DNA of 64,000 nucleotides from Roseivivax halotolerans (GTDB taxonomy: Bacteria > Pseudomonadota > Alphaproteobacteria > Rhodobacterales > Rhodobacteraceae): NCBI RefSeq assembly GCF_900115815.1, contig NZ_FOXV01000001.1, forward strand, positions 372,001 to 436,000, given 5' to 3'. The notes under the pieces are model-generated. The model made no database searches. It saw only the letters and a program-made list of their open reading frames with translations, and was not told the DNA's origin. A program made the position numbers and the translations under genes. Position 1 is the first letter of the stretch. Every line of letters starts with the position of its first letter. Shown here one piece after another: positions 36,896 to 45,934 of the stretch.

Positions 36896-36913
36896 GACTT
36901 TTGACTTCAGGTT

Positions 36914-38284
36914 TTAGCCGAGCACCTTCGCGACAGCCTTAGCCGACTTCCCGGCGATCTCGTCCGCCTCCGCTTCGGTCAGGCAGAAGGGCGGCGCGTA
37001 GCCGATGATATCGCCCTGCGGCATCGCGCGGGCGATGATGCCCTCTTCCAGAAGCGCCGCCGCGATGGACGGGCCAACCTTGCGGCTCGCATCGAAGAAT
37101 GTCCGGCTGTCCTTGTCCTCAACGAATTCCACCGCGCAGAGCATCCCCTCGCCGCGCACTTCGCCGACATTCGCGTGCTCGCCGACCGCGTCGCGCATCA
37201 CCTTGTTAAAGTATGCACCGTTACGGCCCGCATTCGTCACGAGATCCAGCTCGTCGATCAGCTTGAGGTTGGCGACACCGGCCGCGGCCCCGATCGGGTG
37301 GGCGGAATAAGTCCAGCCATGCCCGATGGGCCCGTTCTCGTCGGTCCCCTGCTCAAGCACTTTCCACATCTTGTCAGAAACGATGGAGCCCGACAGCGGC
37401 GCATAGGCAGAGGTCAGACCCTTCGCGATGGTGATGAGGTCGGGCTTCAGATCATAATGCATCGAGCCGAACATGCTACCGAGCCGCCCGAAGCCGGTCA
37501 CGACCTCGTCCGCGATCAGGAGGATATCGTGCTTCGCCAGAACCTCTTGAATCGCTTCCCAGTAGCCTGCCGGCGGCGGCACGATGCCCCCGGTGCCAAG
37601 CACGGGTTCACCGATGAACGCCGCGATCGTGTCCGCGCCCTCGCGCTCGATCAGCGCCTCGAGTTCTGAGACGCAATGCGCGGTGAACTGCTCTTCGCTC
37701 ATCGCAAGATCGGGGCGGCGGTAATAGTAAGGCGCCTCGGTATGGATCACCTGCGCGAGCGGCAAATCGAACTTCTTGTGGAAAAGCTCGAGTCCCGTCA
37801 GCGAGCCGGTCATCAGGCCAGAGCCGTGATACCCGCGCCAGCGCGAGATGATCTTCTTCTTCTCGGGGCGGCCGAGGATGTTGTTGTAGTACCAGACGAG
37901 CTTGATGTTGGTCTCGTTCGCATCCGATCCCGACAGGCCGAAATAGACCTTGGACATATGGTCGGGCGCGCGGTCGAGGATCATCTTCGACAGCGTGATC
38001 GACGCCTCGGTGCCGTGCCCGACATAGGCATGGTAATAGGCCAGTTCCTTCGCCTGCTCGGCAATGGCGTCGGCGATGTCCTGACGGCCATAGCCCACGT
38101 TCACGCAGTACAGCCCCGCAAAGGCATCGAGAAGGCGATGACCTTCGCGATCCTCGATATGGCAGCCCTGACCGCCGGTAATGACGCGGTGGGGGGCGTT
38201 GCCGCGGGCGAACTCGGCCAGATGGGTGGAGGGATGGAAGAAATTCTCCCGGTCCCACTGCTCGAGCATGTCGTTCTTCAGCAT
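36914..38284 (-). CDS. Class III aminotransferase (omega-amine/GABA:pyruvate type)
   Basis: The 456-residue PLP enzyme has the fold-type I, class III signature LLIADEVVTGFGRLGSMFG and the PLP lysine Lys288 in TIAKGLTSAYAPLSG. FFHPSTHLAEFARG and DAFAGLYCVNVGYG at the N terminus are typical of putrescine, GABA or beta-alanine:pyruvate aminotransferases (SpuC-like). It follows the succinate-semialdehyde dehydrogenase gene on the same strand with 40 bases between, so GABA or putrescine breakdown is the best guess. The exact amine is not resolved. Confidence 0.88.
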   Translation of the reverse strand: MLKNDMLEQWDRENFFHPSTHLAEFARGNAPHRVITGGQGCHIEDREGHRLLDAFAGLYCVNVGYGRQDIADAIAEQAKELAYYHAYVGHGTEASITLSKMILDRAPDHMSKVYFGLSGSDANETNIKLVWYYNNILGRPEKKKIISRWRGYHGSGLMTGSLTGLELFHKKFDLPLAQVIHTEAPYYYRRPDLAMSEEQFTAHCVSELEALIEREGADTIAAFIGEPVLGTGGIVPPPAGYWEAIQEVLAKHDILLIADEVVTGFGRLGSMFGSMHYDLKPDLITIAKGLTSAYAPLSGSIVSDKMWKVLEQGTDENGPIGHGWTYSAHPIGAAAGVANLKLIDELDLVTNAGRNGAYFNKVMRDAVGEHANVGEVRGEGMLCAVEFVEDKDSRTFFDASRKVGPSIAAALLEEGIIARAMPQGDIIGYAPPFCLTEAEADEIAGKSAKAVAKVLG

Positions 38285-38324
38285 CGGATACTCATCCTTT
38301 CTTGCACTTGGCTCCGCTTGGGTC

Positions 38325-39812
38325 TCACGCCCAATCGCGACAGACGTATTTGATCTCGGTGAAAGCTTCCAAGCCCTGTCTTGCCCCTTCGCGGCCGAGA
38401 CCGGACTGTTTCATGCCGCCAAAGGGAATGGGCGCGCCCGTGACCTTCGTGCGGTTCACCGCGACCATGCCGAACTGGAGTTTTCTGCTGACCCGGTAAA
38501 TCCGGCGCGGATCCTGGCTGTGAACGTACGCGACCAGCCCGTATTCGGTGTCATTGGCGCGCGCGACGACTTCTTCCTCGGTATCAAACGGCAAGAGCGC
38601 CGCGACGGGGCCGAAAGTCTCTTCACTGAGAATATCGGCATCAGCGGGCACGTCGGACAGAACTGTAGGCTCGTAGAAGAGAGGTCCCAGATCATCGAGC
38701 CGCTTGCCGCCACATTTCAGCACTGCACCCTTTGCGAGCGCGTCCGAAACATGTGCCTCCTGCTTCTCGACGGCCTTTTCGTTCATCAAGGGGCCGATAT
38801 CGGCATCGTCGAGACCCTTGGCGACGCGCAACGCCTGCGTTGCTTCAGTGAATTTCTCCACGAAGGCATCATAGATCGGCCGCTCCACAAAGATGCGGTT
38901 GGCGCCGAGGCAATCCTGACCGGAGGTCGCGAATTTCGCCTTGATCGTCTCTGTAACGGCTTGTTCGAGATTTGCGCCCTTGAAGACGATGACGGGCGCA
39001 TGGCCGCCAAGCTCCATGATGAGCGACTTCACTGTGCCGGAGCACTGCTTGTAGAGAAGGCGACCGATCTCGGTCGAGCCGGTGAAAGACAGAACACGGA
39101 CGCGCGGATCCTGCGTCCATGGCTCGACGATGGTCGGCGCTTCGCCGGTGACGACGTTGAAGACACCCGCCGGGAAGCCCGCGCGTTCGGCAAGCTCTGC
39201 AAGCGCCAGCGCGGAGAACGGCGTCTCCTTCGACGGATGCGCGACAACCGTGCAGCCCGCGGCGAGAGCAGCCGCCGCCTTGCGCGTCAGCATGGCGGAG
39301 GGGAAGTTCCACGGCGTGATGAGCGCGGCGACCCCCATCGGCTCGCGCCAGAGCTCGACCTCGGCGTCGGGCAGATGGGAGGTCACACCCTCGATGTTTG
39401 GGCGGCGGGTTTCCTCGGCGTAGAATTCCACGAAGTCTGCCGCATAGGCGATCTCGCCCAGCGCCTCGGAATAGGGCTTGCCCTGCTCGAGCGTCATAAG
39501 AAGCGCCAGATCTTCCTGGTGCTCCATCATCAGCTCGTACCAGCGACGCAGCAGGCGCGCACGTTCCTGCGGCAGTGTGTCAGCCCAGATGTCGAAGGCG
39601 GCGTGGGCCGCATCGACCGCGCCTTTTGCCTCCTTGCCCGATAGCGACGCGACCTCGCCCAGCCACTCGCCATCGGCCGGATTGGTGACGGCGATGGCCT
39701 CGCCTGAATCGGCGCTGCGCCATTTGCCGTCCACATAGGAAAAATTACGGACGAGCCGCGCATCCTTGAGCGCGGTGAGCGGCGATTTCGGAATGGTGCG
39801 GTGCACGGTCAT
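38325..39812 (-). CDS. gabD: Succinate-semialdehyde dehydrogenase (NAD(P)+)
   Basis: The 495-residue aldehyde dehydrogenase has the catalytic Glu267 in MELGGHAP and Cys301 in SGQDCLGANR, and the ITPWNFP and GSTEIGR motifs. VELWREPMGVAALITPWNFP (read as REPMGVAALITPWNF) and the C-terminal PFGGMKQSGLGREG match the GabD group. It turns succinate semialdehyde into succinate. The ATG at 39812 has AGGAGG six bases upstream. With the downstream aminotransferase it forms a two-step GABA-type route, and an Lrp gene lies upstream. Confidence 0.9.
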   Translation of the reverse strand: MTVHRTIPKSPLTALKDARLVRNFSYVDGKWRSADSGEAIAVTNPADGEWLGEVASLSGKEAKGAVDAAHAAFDIWADTLPQERARLLRRWYELMMEHQEDLALLMTLEQGKPYSEALGEIAYAADFVEFYAEETRRPNIEGVTSHLPDAEVELWREPMGVAALITPWNFPSAMLTRKAAAALAAGCTVVAHPSKETPFSALALAELAERAGFPAGVFNVVTGEAPTIVEPWTQDPRVRVLSFTGSTEIGRLLYKQCSGTVKSLIMELGGHAPVIVFKGANLEQAVTETIKAKFATSGQDCLGANRIFVERPIYDAFVEKFTEATQALRVAKGLDDADIGPLMNEKAVEKQEAHVSDALAKGAVLKCGGKRLDDLGPLFYEPTVLSDVPADADILSEETFGPVAALLPFDTEEEVVARANDTEYGLVAYVHSQDPRRIYRVSRKLQFGMVAVNRTKVTGAPIPFGGMKQSGLGREGARQGLEAFTEIKYVCRDWA

Positions 39813-39907
39813 CGGGACCTCCTGAGCGGAAACTCTGTGATACCCGAGACATATCCTCCCACGTCCAGAGGAGGGGACCAAAGTTGACGCAGCTTGCAGG
39901 AGGTTCT

Positions 39908-39947
39908 GCTGGCAGAGCGCCGAACGGCAGAGGATTCCTCTGCCAGC
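39908..39947. promoter_or_regulatory. Competing hairpins between the Lrp-type gene and gabD
   Basis: GCTGGCAGAG (39908-39917) can pair with CTCTGCCAGC (39938-39947), but the same right arm can instead pair with GGCAGAGGA (39926-39934) via TCCTCTGCC (39936-39944). The two stems exclude each other. No T run follows on either strand. The element lies in the 140-base gap between the regulator and gabD and may act as an attenuator or mRNA-processing structure. Confidence 0.45.
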
Positions 39948-39952
39948 GCCTG

Positions 39953-40432
39953 TCAGCCGTCTCCGAGAAGACCGAACGGCAGACCGTATGTGGCCTTGAT
40001 CGGCTTCGTCACGATGTACGTGTAATAGCGCGCGAGCCCGACCCGATCGGCGAGCATCCGGTCGATGAGCCGCTGATAGCTGTCGATATCTCGGGTCACG
40101 ACCTGGATAAGATAGTCGAACCCGCCGCCGAGCGCCCAGGCCCAGGTGATCTCTTCATAGGATTGAAGCGCTTCCTCGAAGATGCGGAAATCGTCTACCC
40201 GGTGACCGGCAAGCTCGCAGGCGACGAAGACGGTCACGTGCGGACCGAAGGCCTTGTACGCGATCCGGGTGCCATAGCCTTCGATGACACCGGCCTTCTC
40301 GAGCTTCTTGAGACGTTCCCATGCAGGCGTGGGCGAAAGACCGACACGCTCTGCAAGTTCGGTCTTGGTAATCCGGCCTTCCGCCGAAAGAACACGCAGG
40401 ATTTCTATGTCGCGGGCATCAAGGCGGATCAT
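39953..40432 (-). CDS. Lrp/AsnC family transcriptional regulator
   Basis: The 159-residue protein has the usual Lrp layout: an N-terminal helix-turn-helix (LDARDIEILRVLSAEGRITKTELAERVGLSPTPAWERLKKLEKAGVI, key words RDIEIL and LSPTPAWERLKKLE) and a C-terminal RAM/ligand-binding domain (about 70-150). Such proteins respond to amino acids. It lies upstream of gabD and the aminotransferase on the same strand and divergent from an MFS transporter, so it probably controls one or both. The start ATG at 40432 gives the exact family N terminus. Confidence 0.92.
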   Translation of the reverse strand: MIRLDARDIEILRVLSAEGRITKTELAERVGLSPTPAWERLKKLEKAGVIEGYGTRIAYKAFGPHVTVFVACELAGHRVDDFRIFEEALQSYEEITWAWALGGGFDYLIQVVTRDIDSYQRLIDRMLADRVGLARYYTYIVTKPIKATYGLPFGLLGDG

Positions 40433-40561
40433 GGATCGTATTGTTTCAAGCAGCCTGAAGGGTAGCGGTATGTCACAGGAAGATGGCCCGGCGGGCAGGG
40501 AAAGAAAAGCGGTACAATTATACACTGTTGCGATGAAAGGCGCTGGGATATTCCTCGCTCC

Positions 40562-41782
40562 ATGAGCGGACATGCGGATCTCGACTCCCGGCGCAGCTGG
40601 ACACGCCTCCTTGTGACGCTTGTCGCGGCGGTCACGGGCAATGTCGGCATGTGGGCGGTAATTTCGGCCCTTCCGGGCATCGCCGCGGATTTCGAGGCGA
40701 GCCGCGCGATGGCCTCCCTGCCCTATGCTGCGACCATGCTCGGCTTCGGCGCGGGGAACTTCCTGATCGGCCGCTTGGTGGACCGGCACGGCATGGCGCG
40801 CGTGCTGGCCGTTGTCGGCGTGGGGCTGGGCCTCGCCTATTTCGCGGCGGCCCAAAGCCCGAGCGTCATGGTGCTGAGCCTCTGGCAACTCGTCATCGGC
40901 TTCGGCACCGGCGCCTGTTTCGCGCCGCTCATCGCCGATATCTCGCAATGGTTCCTGAAGCAACGCGGGCTTGCCGTCGCGATTGCGGCATCGGGAAACT
41001 ACCTGGCTGGCGCTGTCTGGCCCGTCGCGCTCGACTGGGTCGGCGGCGGCGCGGGGTGGCGGTGGGATTATTCCGCACTGGCGCTCGTCTCGGTCGTCAT
41101 TCTCGTTCCGATCAGTTTCGCACTACGCACCCGCGTCGATGCGGGCGCGATCGCAGTCTCCGAGGCGCAGGCGGCGGCGCGCGCCGGACAGACCGGCCTT
41201 TCGCCTCGTCAGCTGCAATGGGCGCTGGGCATTGCCGGGATCGGCTGCTGTGTGGCGATGGCAATGCCGCAGGTTCACATCGTGGCGCTCTGCGTCGACA
41301 TGGGGTTCGGCGCTGCGGTGGGACGCGAAATGCTGTCGCTCATGCTTCTGGGCGGCGTTGCCTCGCGCGTGCTTTCTGGCGTGATAGCCGACCGTATCGG
41401 AGGGGTGCGGACGCTCCTCCTGGGATCGGTCCTGCAATGCATCGCGCTTGTTCTCTACCTGCCTGCAGGCGGGCTGGTCTCGCTTTACGCTGTCAGCCTC
41501 ATCTTCGGACTGTCGCAAGGCGGTATCGTGCCGAGCTATGCGGTGATCGTCCGGGAATACCTGCCCGCGCGCGAGGCAGGCAGCCGCACCGGCTTTGTGA
41601 TCCTGATGACGCTGATCGGCATGGCCTTCGGCGGTTGGCTGTCCGGTTGGATCTACGACCAGACCGGATCCTACGCGCTCGCATTCTGGAACGGGATCGC
41701 CTGGAACGCGATGAACATCGCGATCATCGGCACGCTGTTCCTCCGCACGCGCGCTCGGGGGCGCGCAGTTCCCGTTCTATAG
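40562..41782 (+). CDS. MFS transporter
   Basis: The 406-residue protein has twelve predicted helices in two halves and the MFS loop GRLVDRHGMARVLAVVG between helices 2 and 3. The layout resembles the CynX/oxalate-formate-type group of anion or carboxylate carriers. It is divergent from the Lrp-type regulator (129-base gap, which includes an AT-rich TACAATTATACACT that could be a -10 region), so uptake of the amine or an acid linked to the gab genes is plausible. The ribosome site is weak. Its 3' end overlaps the convergent HD gene by six bases. Confidence 0.85.
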   Translation: MSGHADLDSRRSWTRLLVTLVAAVTGNVGMWAVISALPGIAADFEASRAMASLPYAATMLGFGAGNFLIGRLVDRHGMARVLAVVGVGLGLAYFAAAQSPSVMVLSLWQLVIGFGTGACFAPLIADISQWFLKQRGLAVAIAASGNYLAGAVWPVALDWVGGGAGWRWDYSALALVSVVILVPISFALRTRVDAGAIAVSEAQAAARAGQTGLSPRQLQWALGIAGIGCCVAMAMPQVHIVALCVDMGFGAAVGREMLSLMLLGGVASRVLSGVIADRIGGVRTLLLGSVLQCIALVLYLPAGGLVSLYAVSLIFGLSQGGIVPSYAVIVREYLPAREAGSRTGFVILMTLIGMAFGGWLSGWIYDQTGSYALAFWNGIAWNAMNIAIIGTLFLRTRARGRAVPVL

Positions 41783-42370
41783 CTGGCCCAGCAATTCTGC
41801 GTGGCGGCGCGTGAATTCTTCACGCACCTCCACCGGGGGACGCGGCCCGATCGTCAGTCCCTCGCGGATTTCGGCTGACGGATGACCGAAGAAACGATCG
41901 GCCTCGTCTTTCGAAAAGCCCGCGATCTCGGTCGCCTCCATCCAGGCCGAGACGGTGTCCGCCTTCTTGATCTGTCGCTTCAGCGTCTTCGCCGTCAACG
42001 CGGGCAGACCGAAGCGAATGTGGATCGCCGCTGAAAGCCTGTCATCGAGTTTGCCGTATTCAGGTCCGACCGCGGCTTTCACGGGCGAGATCATGTCCCC
42101 GATCACGTATTCGGGCGCATCGTGCAAAAGCGCGGTCAGTCGATCCGCCGCGCTCGCCCTTGGGCAAAGCCGGGAGAACAAGGTCTCCACGAGAAGCGAA
42201 TGCTCGGCAACCGAATAGGGCCAATCACCACGCGTTTGCCCGTTCCAGCGCGCAACGAAGGCAAGACCGTGGGCAATGTCCTCGATCTCGATATCGACTG
42301 GCGTCGGATCGAGGAGGTCGAGCCTGCGCCCCGAGAGCATCCGTTGCCACGCGCGCGGCTGCTTGGCCAT
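41777..42370 (-). CDS. HD-domain phosphohydrolase (YfbR-like)
   Basis: The 197-residue protein has the HD metal motif in two parts: [11 protein letters not shown] (His) and [16 protein letters not shown] (His-Asp). This resembles YfbR-type 5'-deoxynucleotidases, though residues after the HD are more variable. The ATG at 42370 gives [20 protein letters not shown], a common start for this group; longer frames have no good ribosome site. It is divergent from ahcY (136-base gap with a strong hairpin). The substrate is unresolved. Confidence 0.85.
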   Translation of the reverse strand: MAKQPRAWQRMLSGRRLDLLDPTPVDIEIEDIAHGLAFVARWNGQTRGDWPYSVAEHSLLVETLFSRLCPRASAADRLTALLHDAPEYVIGDMISPVKAAVGPEYGKLDDRLSAAIHIRFGLPALTAKTLKRQIKKADTVSAWMEATEIAGFSKDEADRFFGHPSAEIREGLTIGPRPPVEVREEFTRRHAELLGQL

Positions 42371-42446
42371 GTCCGTGCATCCGTTTCGTTCAAATCCGTC
42401 GCGCTTTCCGATGGCATATGGTCCCGGCCCGCGCAATGCGCGTTGC

Positions 42447-42471
42447 CGGTTAGCCACCGTGATGCTAACCG
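42447..42471. promoter_or_regulatory. Perfect hairpin upstream of ahcY
   Basis: CGGTTAGC (42447-42454) pairs with GCTAACCG (42464-42471) around a nine-base loop, 35 bases before the ahcY start. The 8-bp arms are perfect. It could be an operator shared with the divergent HD gene or a leader hairpin. The loop is too short for the SAM/SAH riboswitch I know. Confidence 0.5.
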
Positions 42472-42506
42472 AAGCGCAAATATCGGATTGCCGAACGGAG
42501 GGCCCC

Positions 42507-43895
42507 ATGGCCAAGGATTACATCGTCAAGGACATCTCGCTTGCCGCTTACGGGCGCAAGGAGCTGGATATCGCGGAGACGGAAATGCCGGGCCTTATGG
42601 CCTGCCGCGAGGAATTCGGCGCCGAGCAGCCGCTCAAAGGCGCGCGGATCGTGGGCTCGCTGCACATGACGATCCAGACCGCCGTCCTGATCGAGACGCT
42701 GACCGCGCTCGGCGCGGATGTGCGCTGGGCGTCCTGCAACATCTTCTCCACCCAGGATCACGCCGCGGCGGCCATTGCCGAAGGCGGCACGCCCGTCTTC
42801 GCGATCAAGGGCCAGACGCTGGAAGAGCATTGGGATTATCTCGACAAGTCCTTCCAGTTCGAGGACGGGCCGAACATGATCCTCGACGATGGCGGCGATG
42901 CGACGCTCTATGTTCTTCTGGGCGCACGTGCCGAGGCGGGCGAGGAGATCATCCCCGTCCCCGCTTCCGAGGAAGAAGAGGTCGTCAAGGCGCAGATCAA
43001 GAAGCGCATGGAAGAAAGCCCCGGCTGGTTCACCAAGGTGAAGGCGCAGATCAAGGGCGTGTCCGAAGAGACGACGACCGGTGTGAACCGCCTTTATCAG
43101 CTGATGCGGGAGGATGGCCTGCCCTTCCCCGCGATCAACGTCAATGACAGCGTGACCAAGTCGAAATTCGACAACAAGTACGGCTGCAAGGAAAGCCTCG
43201 TCGACGGCATCCGGCGCGCCACAGACACGATGATGGCCGGCAAGGTCGCGGTCGTCTGCGGCTATGGCGACGTGGGCAAGGGCTCGGCCGCCTCCCTGCG
43301 CGGCGCGGGCGCGCGCGTGAAGGTGACGGAGGTCGATCCGATCTGCGCGCTGCAGGCGGCGATGGACGGGTTCGAGGTCGTGCTGCTCGAGGATGTCGTG
43401 GACAGTGCCGACATCTTCATCACCACGACCGGCAACAAGGACGTTATCCGCATCGAGCATATGCGCGAGATGAAGGACATGGCGATCGTCGGAAATATCG
43501 GCCACTTCGACAACGAGATCCAGGTTGCCAGCCTGAAGAACCACAAATGGACCAACATCAAGGACCAGGTGGACATGATCGAGATGCCCTCGGGCAGCCG
43601 CATCATCCTTCTGTCCGAAGGACGCCTTCTGAACCTTGGCAATGCCACGGGCCATCCGTCCTTCGTGATGTCCGCCTCCTTCACCAACCAGGTGCTGGCG
43701 CAGATCGAGCTTTGGAAGAACGGCGATCAGTACGAGAACAAGGTCTACATCCTGCCCAAGCATCTCGACGAAAAGGTCGCGCGTCTGCATCTCGACCGGA
43801 TCGGCGTGAAGCTGACCAAGCTGGATAACGACCAGGCCGCCTATATCGGCGTGACCCCGGAAGGCCCCTTCAAGCCCGAGCATTACCGGTACTGA
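42507..43895 (+). CDS. ahcY: Adenosylhomocysteinase
   Basis: The 462-residue NAD enzyme splits S-adenosylhomocysteine into adenosine and homocysteine and so supports all SAM-dependent methylation (including the several methyltransferases here). The NAD motif [13 protein letters not shown], the N-terminal [15 protein letters not shown] and the C-terminal KPEHYRY are diagnostic. GGAGG lies five bases before the ATG at 42507. Longer frames overlap the divergent HD gene. A strong terminator follows. Confidence 0.98.
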   Translation: MAKDYIVKDISLAAYGRKELDIAETEMPGLMACREEFGAEQPLKGARIVGSLHMTIQTAVLIETLTALGADVRWASCNIFSTQDHAAAAIAEGGTPVFAIKGQTLEEHWDYLDKSFQFEDGPNMILDDGGDATLYVLLGARAEAGEEIIPVPASEEEEVVKAQIKKRMEESPGWFTKVKAQIKGVSEETTTGVNRLYQLMREDGLPFPAINVNDSVTKSKFDNKYGCKESLVDGIRRATDTMMAGKVAVVCGYGDVGKGSAASLRGAGARVKVTEVDPICALQAAMDGFEVVLLEDVVDSADIFITTTGNKDVIRIEHMREMKDMAIVGNIGHFDNEIQVASLKNHKWTNIKDQVDMIEMPSGSRIILLSEGRLLNLGNATGHPSFVMSASFTNQVLAQIELWKNGDQYENKVYILPKHLDEKVARLHLDRIGVKLTKLDNDQAAYIGVTPEGPFKPEHYRY

Positions 43896-43957
43896 CGTAA
43901 GGGTTAAGCGGGAACCTGCCTCCTCATAGGCGGCGCGCCGCGCAATCTTGCGAGTCA

Positions 43958-44002
43958 CACGCTGCCCCGCCCGAAACCCGGGACGGGGCAGCGTGGTTCT
44001 TT
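43958..44002 (+). terminator. Terminator of ahcY
   Basis: CACGCTGCCCCG (43958-43969) and CGGGGCAGCGTG (43984-43995) form a perfect 12-bp stem with a 14-base loop that can itself pair CCC with GGG. GTTCTTT follows, giving a modest T run. Confidence 0.8.
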
Positions 44003-44038
44003 GGGCATAGCAACCGTGACCAAGGAGGCACGAAAGCA

Positions 44039-44824
44039 ATGACCCTGAAGCATCTCATGATGAGCGCGGCAACCGCCGCATTGTTCGCCGGTGGCGCAGC
44101 CTACGCACAGGACGACACCTCGCAAACCGAGGACGGCGCGCAAACCGAACAGATGGAAGATTCCGGCTCGATGGAGAGCGGCTCGTCCGAAAGCGGCATG
44201 TCGGAAAGCGGCGATGCAGCGACTTCTGGCGATACCGAAATGTCTGACGGCACTGCCGACAGCGAGATGACGGCTGAAGAGGATATGCAGCCGCAGACGC
44301 TGGAAGAGATGACCGTCGGCGAAGTGATCGGTCTGCCGGTACAAAGCACCGAGGGCGATGGCATTGGTGAAATCGACTATCTCATCGAAGGTACGGATGG
44401 CATCGAGGCCGTGATCGGCATCGGCGGCTTCCTCGGCCTTGGCGAATACACGGTCGCGCTGCCGCTCGACACTTTCGAATTCAACGCCGAAGAGCAGGTG
44501 CTCACGCTCGCCGCAACGGCAGACGAACTGAAGGAGCGCCCTGAATTCGATGAAAGCGGTGTCGAGGGCCTGCCCGATGACATGCTGCTGTCCGAGGTCA
44601 TGGAAAGCGACATGACCGGCGAAGAGAGCAACATGGGCGCTGACACCGGTGCGTCGCAAGCTGGCGATGCTGCGGATTCCGGCAGCACCGGTTCGGACAG
44701 CATGAGCGGGGGCTCTGCTGACGGAACGGAAATGGAAGACGGCGCTTCGTCCGAGACCGAAACCGGTGGCATGGACACCGAGATGGACTCAGAAACCGAA
44801 GGTGAAGACACTCAGAACAACTAA
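44039..44824 (+). CDS. Exported PRC-barrel domain protein with acidic low-complexity flanks
   Basis: The 261-residue protein has a signal peptide (ends AAYA, residue 22), then about 65 residues rich in Ser, Glu, Asp, Met and Gly, a PRC-barrel (about 90-165: EEMTVGEVIGLPV, then GEIDYLIEGTDGIEAVIGIGGFLGLGEYTVALPL in parts) and a second low-complexity tail. PRC barrels bind ligands or proteins in photosynthetic reaction centres and RNA maturation; here the barrel is exported, so it may bind a small molecule or the envelope. The repeated acidic motif (MESGSSESGMSESG) resembles marine or salt-adapted proteins. A terminator with a TTCG loop follows. Confidence 0.8.
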   Translation: MTLKHLMMSAATAALFAGGAAYAQDDTSQTEDGAQTEQMEDSGSMESGSSESGMSESGDAATSGDTEMSDGTADSEMTAEEDMQPQTLEEMTVGEVIGLPVQSTEGDGIGEIDYLIEGTDGIEAVIGIGGFLGLGEYTVALPLDTFEFNAEEQVLTLAATADELKERPEFDESGVEGLPDDMLLSEVMESDMTGEESNMGADTGASQAGDAADSGSTGSDSMSGGSADGTEMEDGASSETETGGMDTEMDSETEGEDTQNN

Positions 44825-44849
44825 GTTCTTGGATCAGTCTTCCAGATTG

Positions 44850-44879
44850 CGCCCCGTGGTTCGCCACGGGGCGTTTTTT
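44850..44879 (+). terminator. Intrinsic terminator with TTCG tetraloop
   Basis: CGCCCCGTGG (44850-44859) and CCACGGGGCG (44864-44873) form a 10-bp stem closed by TTCG (44860-44863), with six T bases after it. It serves the PRC-barrel gene. Confidence 0.95.
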
Positions 44880-44962
44880 CTTGAGAATTGTTTACGGGCC
44901 CGCATACCCTTTTCGCGGGGCGCTCCTAGACGTCCCGAACGGGAACAAGTTGGGACAGAAAA

Positions 44963-45304
44963 ATGGGTAAACGCGACGAGTTGATCGCCAAATACGCCGA
45001 TGACCTCAGGAACAAGTGCGGCATGCAGCCTGACATGGATCTTCTCAGGAAGGTCACGATCGGCTGCGGACCGGCGATCTACAACGACGATGCCTCGACG
45101 GTGGCCGGGTCGGATCCTGAAGAGCTGGAGACCATCAAGCGAAACTTCTTGATGAAGAAACTTGGGTTGCCTGATGACGGTGACCTGATGCCCGCGATAA
45201 ACTCGGTAATCGAGACCTATGGCCGCTCGGAGCGGAACAAGTACCGCGCGGTCGTTTACTACATGCTGACCAAGCATTTCGGAAAAGAGGCCAAGTACGC
45301 CTGA
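44963..45304 (+). CDS. DUF2853 family protein
   Basis: The 113-residue protein fits DUF2853: MGKRDELIAKYADDLRNKCGM, then the centre TIGCGPAIYNDDASTVAGSDPEELETIKRNFL (read as IYNDDASTVAG and ETIKRNFL) and the C-terminal SERNKYRAVVYYMLTKHF. I know no established role for the family, only that it is small and common in proteobacteria. RBS GGGACA lies before the ATG. A GC-rich hairpin without T run (45326-45349) lies downstream. Confidence 0.85.
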   Translation: MGKRDELIAKYADDLRNKCGMQPDMDLLRKVTIGCGPAIYNDDASTVAGSDPEELETIKRNFLMKKLGLPDDGDLMPAINSVIETYGRSERNKYRAVVYYMLTKHFGKEAKYA

Positions 45305-45325
45305 TCGTCCGAAACCCTACGGTCG

Positions 45326-45349
45326 CCCGCGATCATTTCTGGTCGCGGG
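45326..45349. repeat. Hairpin after the DUF2853 gene
   Basis: CCCGCGA (45326-45332) and TCGCGGG (45343-45349) form a 7-bp stem with a ten-base loop. No T run follows, so it is at best a factor-dependent stop or 3' end stabiliser. Confidence 0.45.
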
Positions 45350-45481
45350 TCACACTAGGTCCATAGCTTTTGAAGTATTTGGCTTTTGTCGCAAAGGCCC
45401 AGTTCTGCTATCTCTTCGGCTCGAAATGACCAGAACGGTCCGTCCGATCTTCCGTAAGCGTGTGGGAGCGCCGAGGGTGAG

Positions 45482-45512
45482 GCCGGATCCGATGGTCTGC
45501 GTCGGATCCGGC
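45482..45512. terminator. Perfect 11-bp hairpin after the EVE gene
   Basis: GCCGGATCCGA (45482-45492) and TCGGATCCGGC (45502-45512) pair fully around a nine-base loop, and each arm contains the palindrome GGATCC. It sits just past the stop of the - strand EVE gene, but no T run follows, so it may act as a transcript end or as a shared barrier between convergent genes. Confidence 0.5.
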
Positions 45513-45514
45513 GA

Positions 45515-45934
45515 TTACTCGGAATAGCCAGCCATCTCGCAAATACGCTCGAACTCCTCTGCGCGGACCGGCTGAACCGACAGGCGGGAATTCTTCAACA
45601 GCACCATATCCGACAGACCCTCTTCGGCCTTGATTGTGTCCAGGGTTATCGCTCTCGGCAGAGGTGCGACCGCCTTGATGTCCACGCATTCCCATCGCGC
45701 ATCGTCGGTCGTGGAATCATGGTGAGCCTCGGCGATGACCTCGACGATTCCGACAACCGCTTTTTCTTTCTGCGAATGATAGAAGAAGCCCCGATCACCG
45801 ACCGCCATCTCGCGCATGAAATTGCGCGCCTGATAATTTCGAACGCCGTCCCACTCCTCGCCGGGATCACCTTTCGCGACCTGATCGTCCCAGGACCATG
45901 TCGAGGGTTCGGATTTGAAGAGCCAATAGCGCAT
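45515..45934 (-). CDS. EVE domain protein
   Basis: The 139-residue protein fits EVE (thymocyte nuclear protein 1-like): MRYWLFKSEPSTWSWDDQV at the N terminus, WDGVRNYQARNFMREM and FFYHSQKEKAVVGIVEVIAEAH in the centre. The EVE/PUA-like fold binds modified bases in DNA or RNA. The ATG at 45934 shares one base with the YciI stop (TGATG), so the pair is coupled. A longer frame to 45955 lies inside yciI. The modified base is not known here. Confidence 0.9.
   Translation of the reverse strand: MRYWLFKSEPSTWSWDDQVAKGDPGEEWDGVRNYQARNFMREMAVGDRGFFYHSQKEKAVVGIVEVIAEAHHDSTTDDARWECVDIKAVAPLPRAITLDTIKAEEGLSDMVLLKNSRLSVQPVRAEEFERICEMAGYSE

Noticed and set aside
42420-42506. SAM/SAH riboswitch upstream of ahcY
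   Set aside because: The hairpin loop is nine bases, without the conserved internal sequence and the pseudoknot to the ribosome site that I recall for the Rhodobacterales SAM/SAH element.
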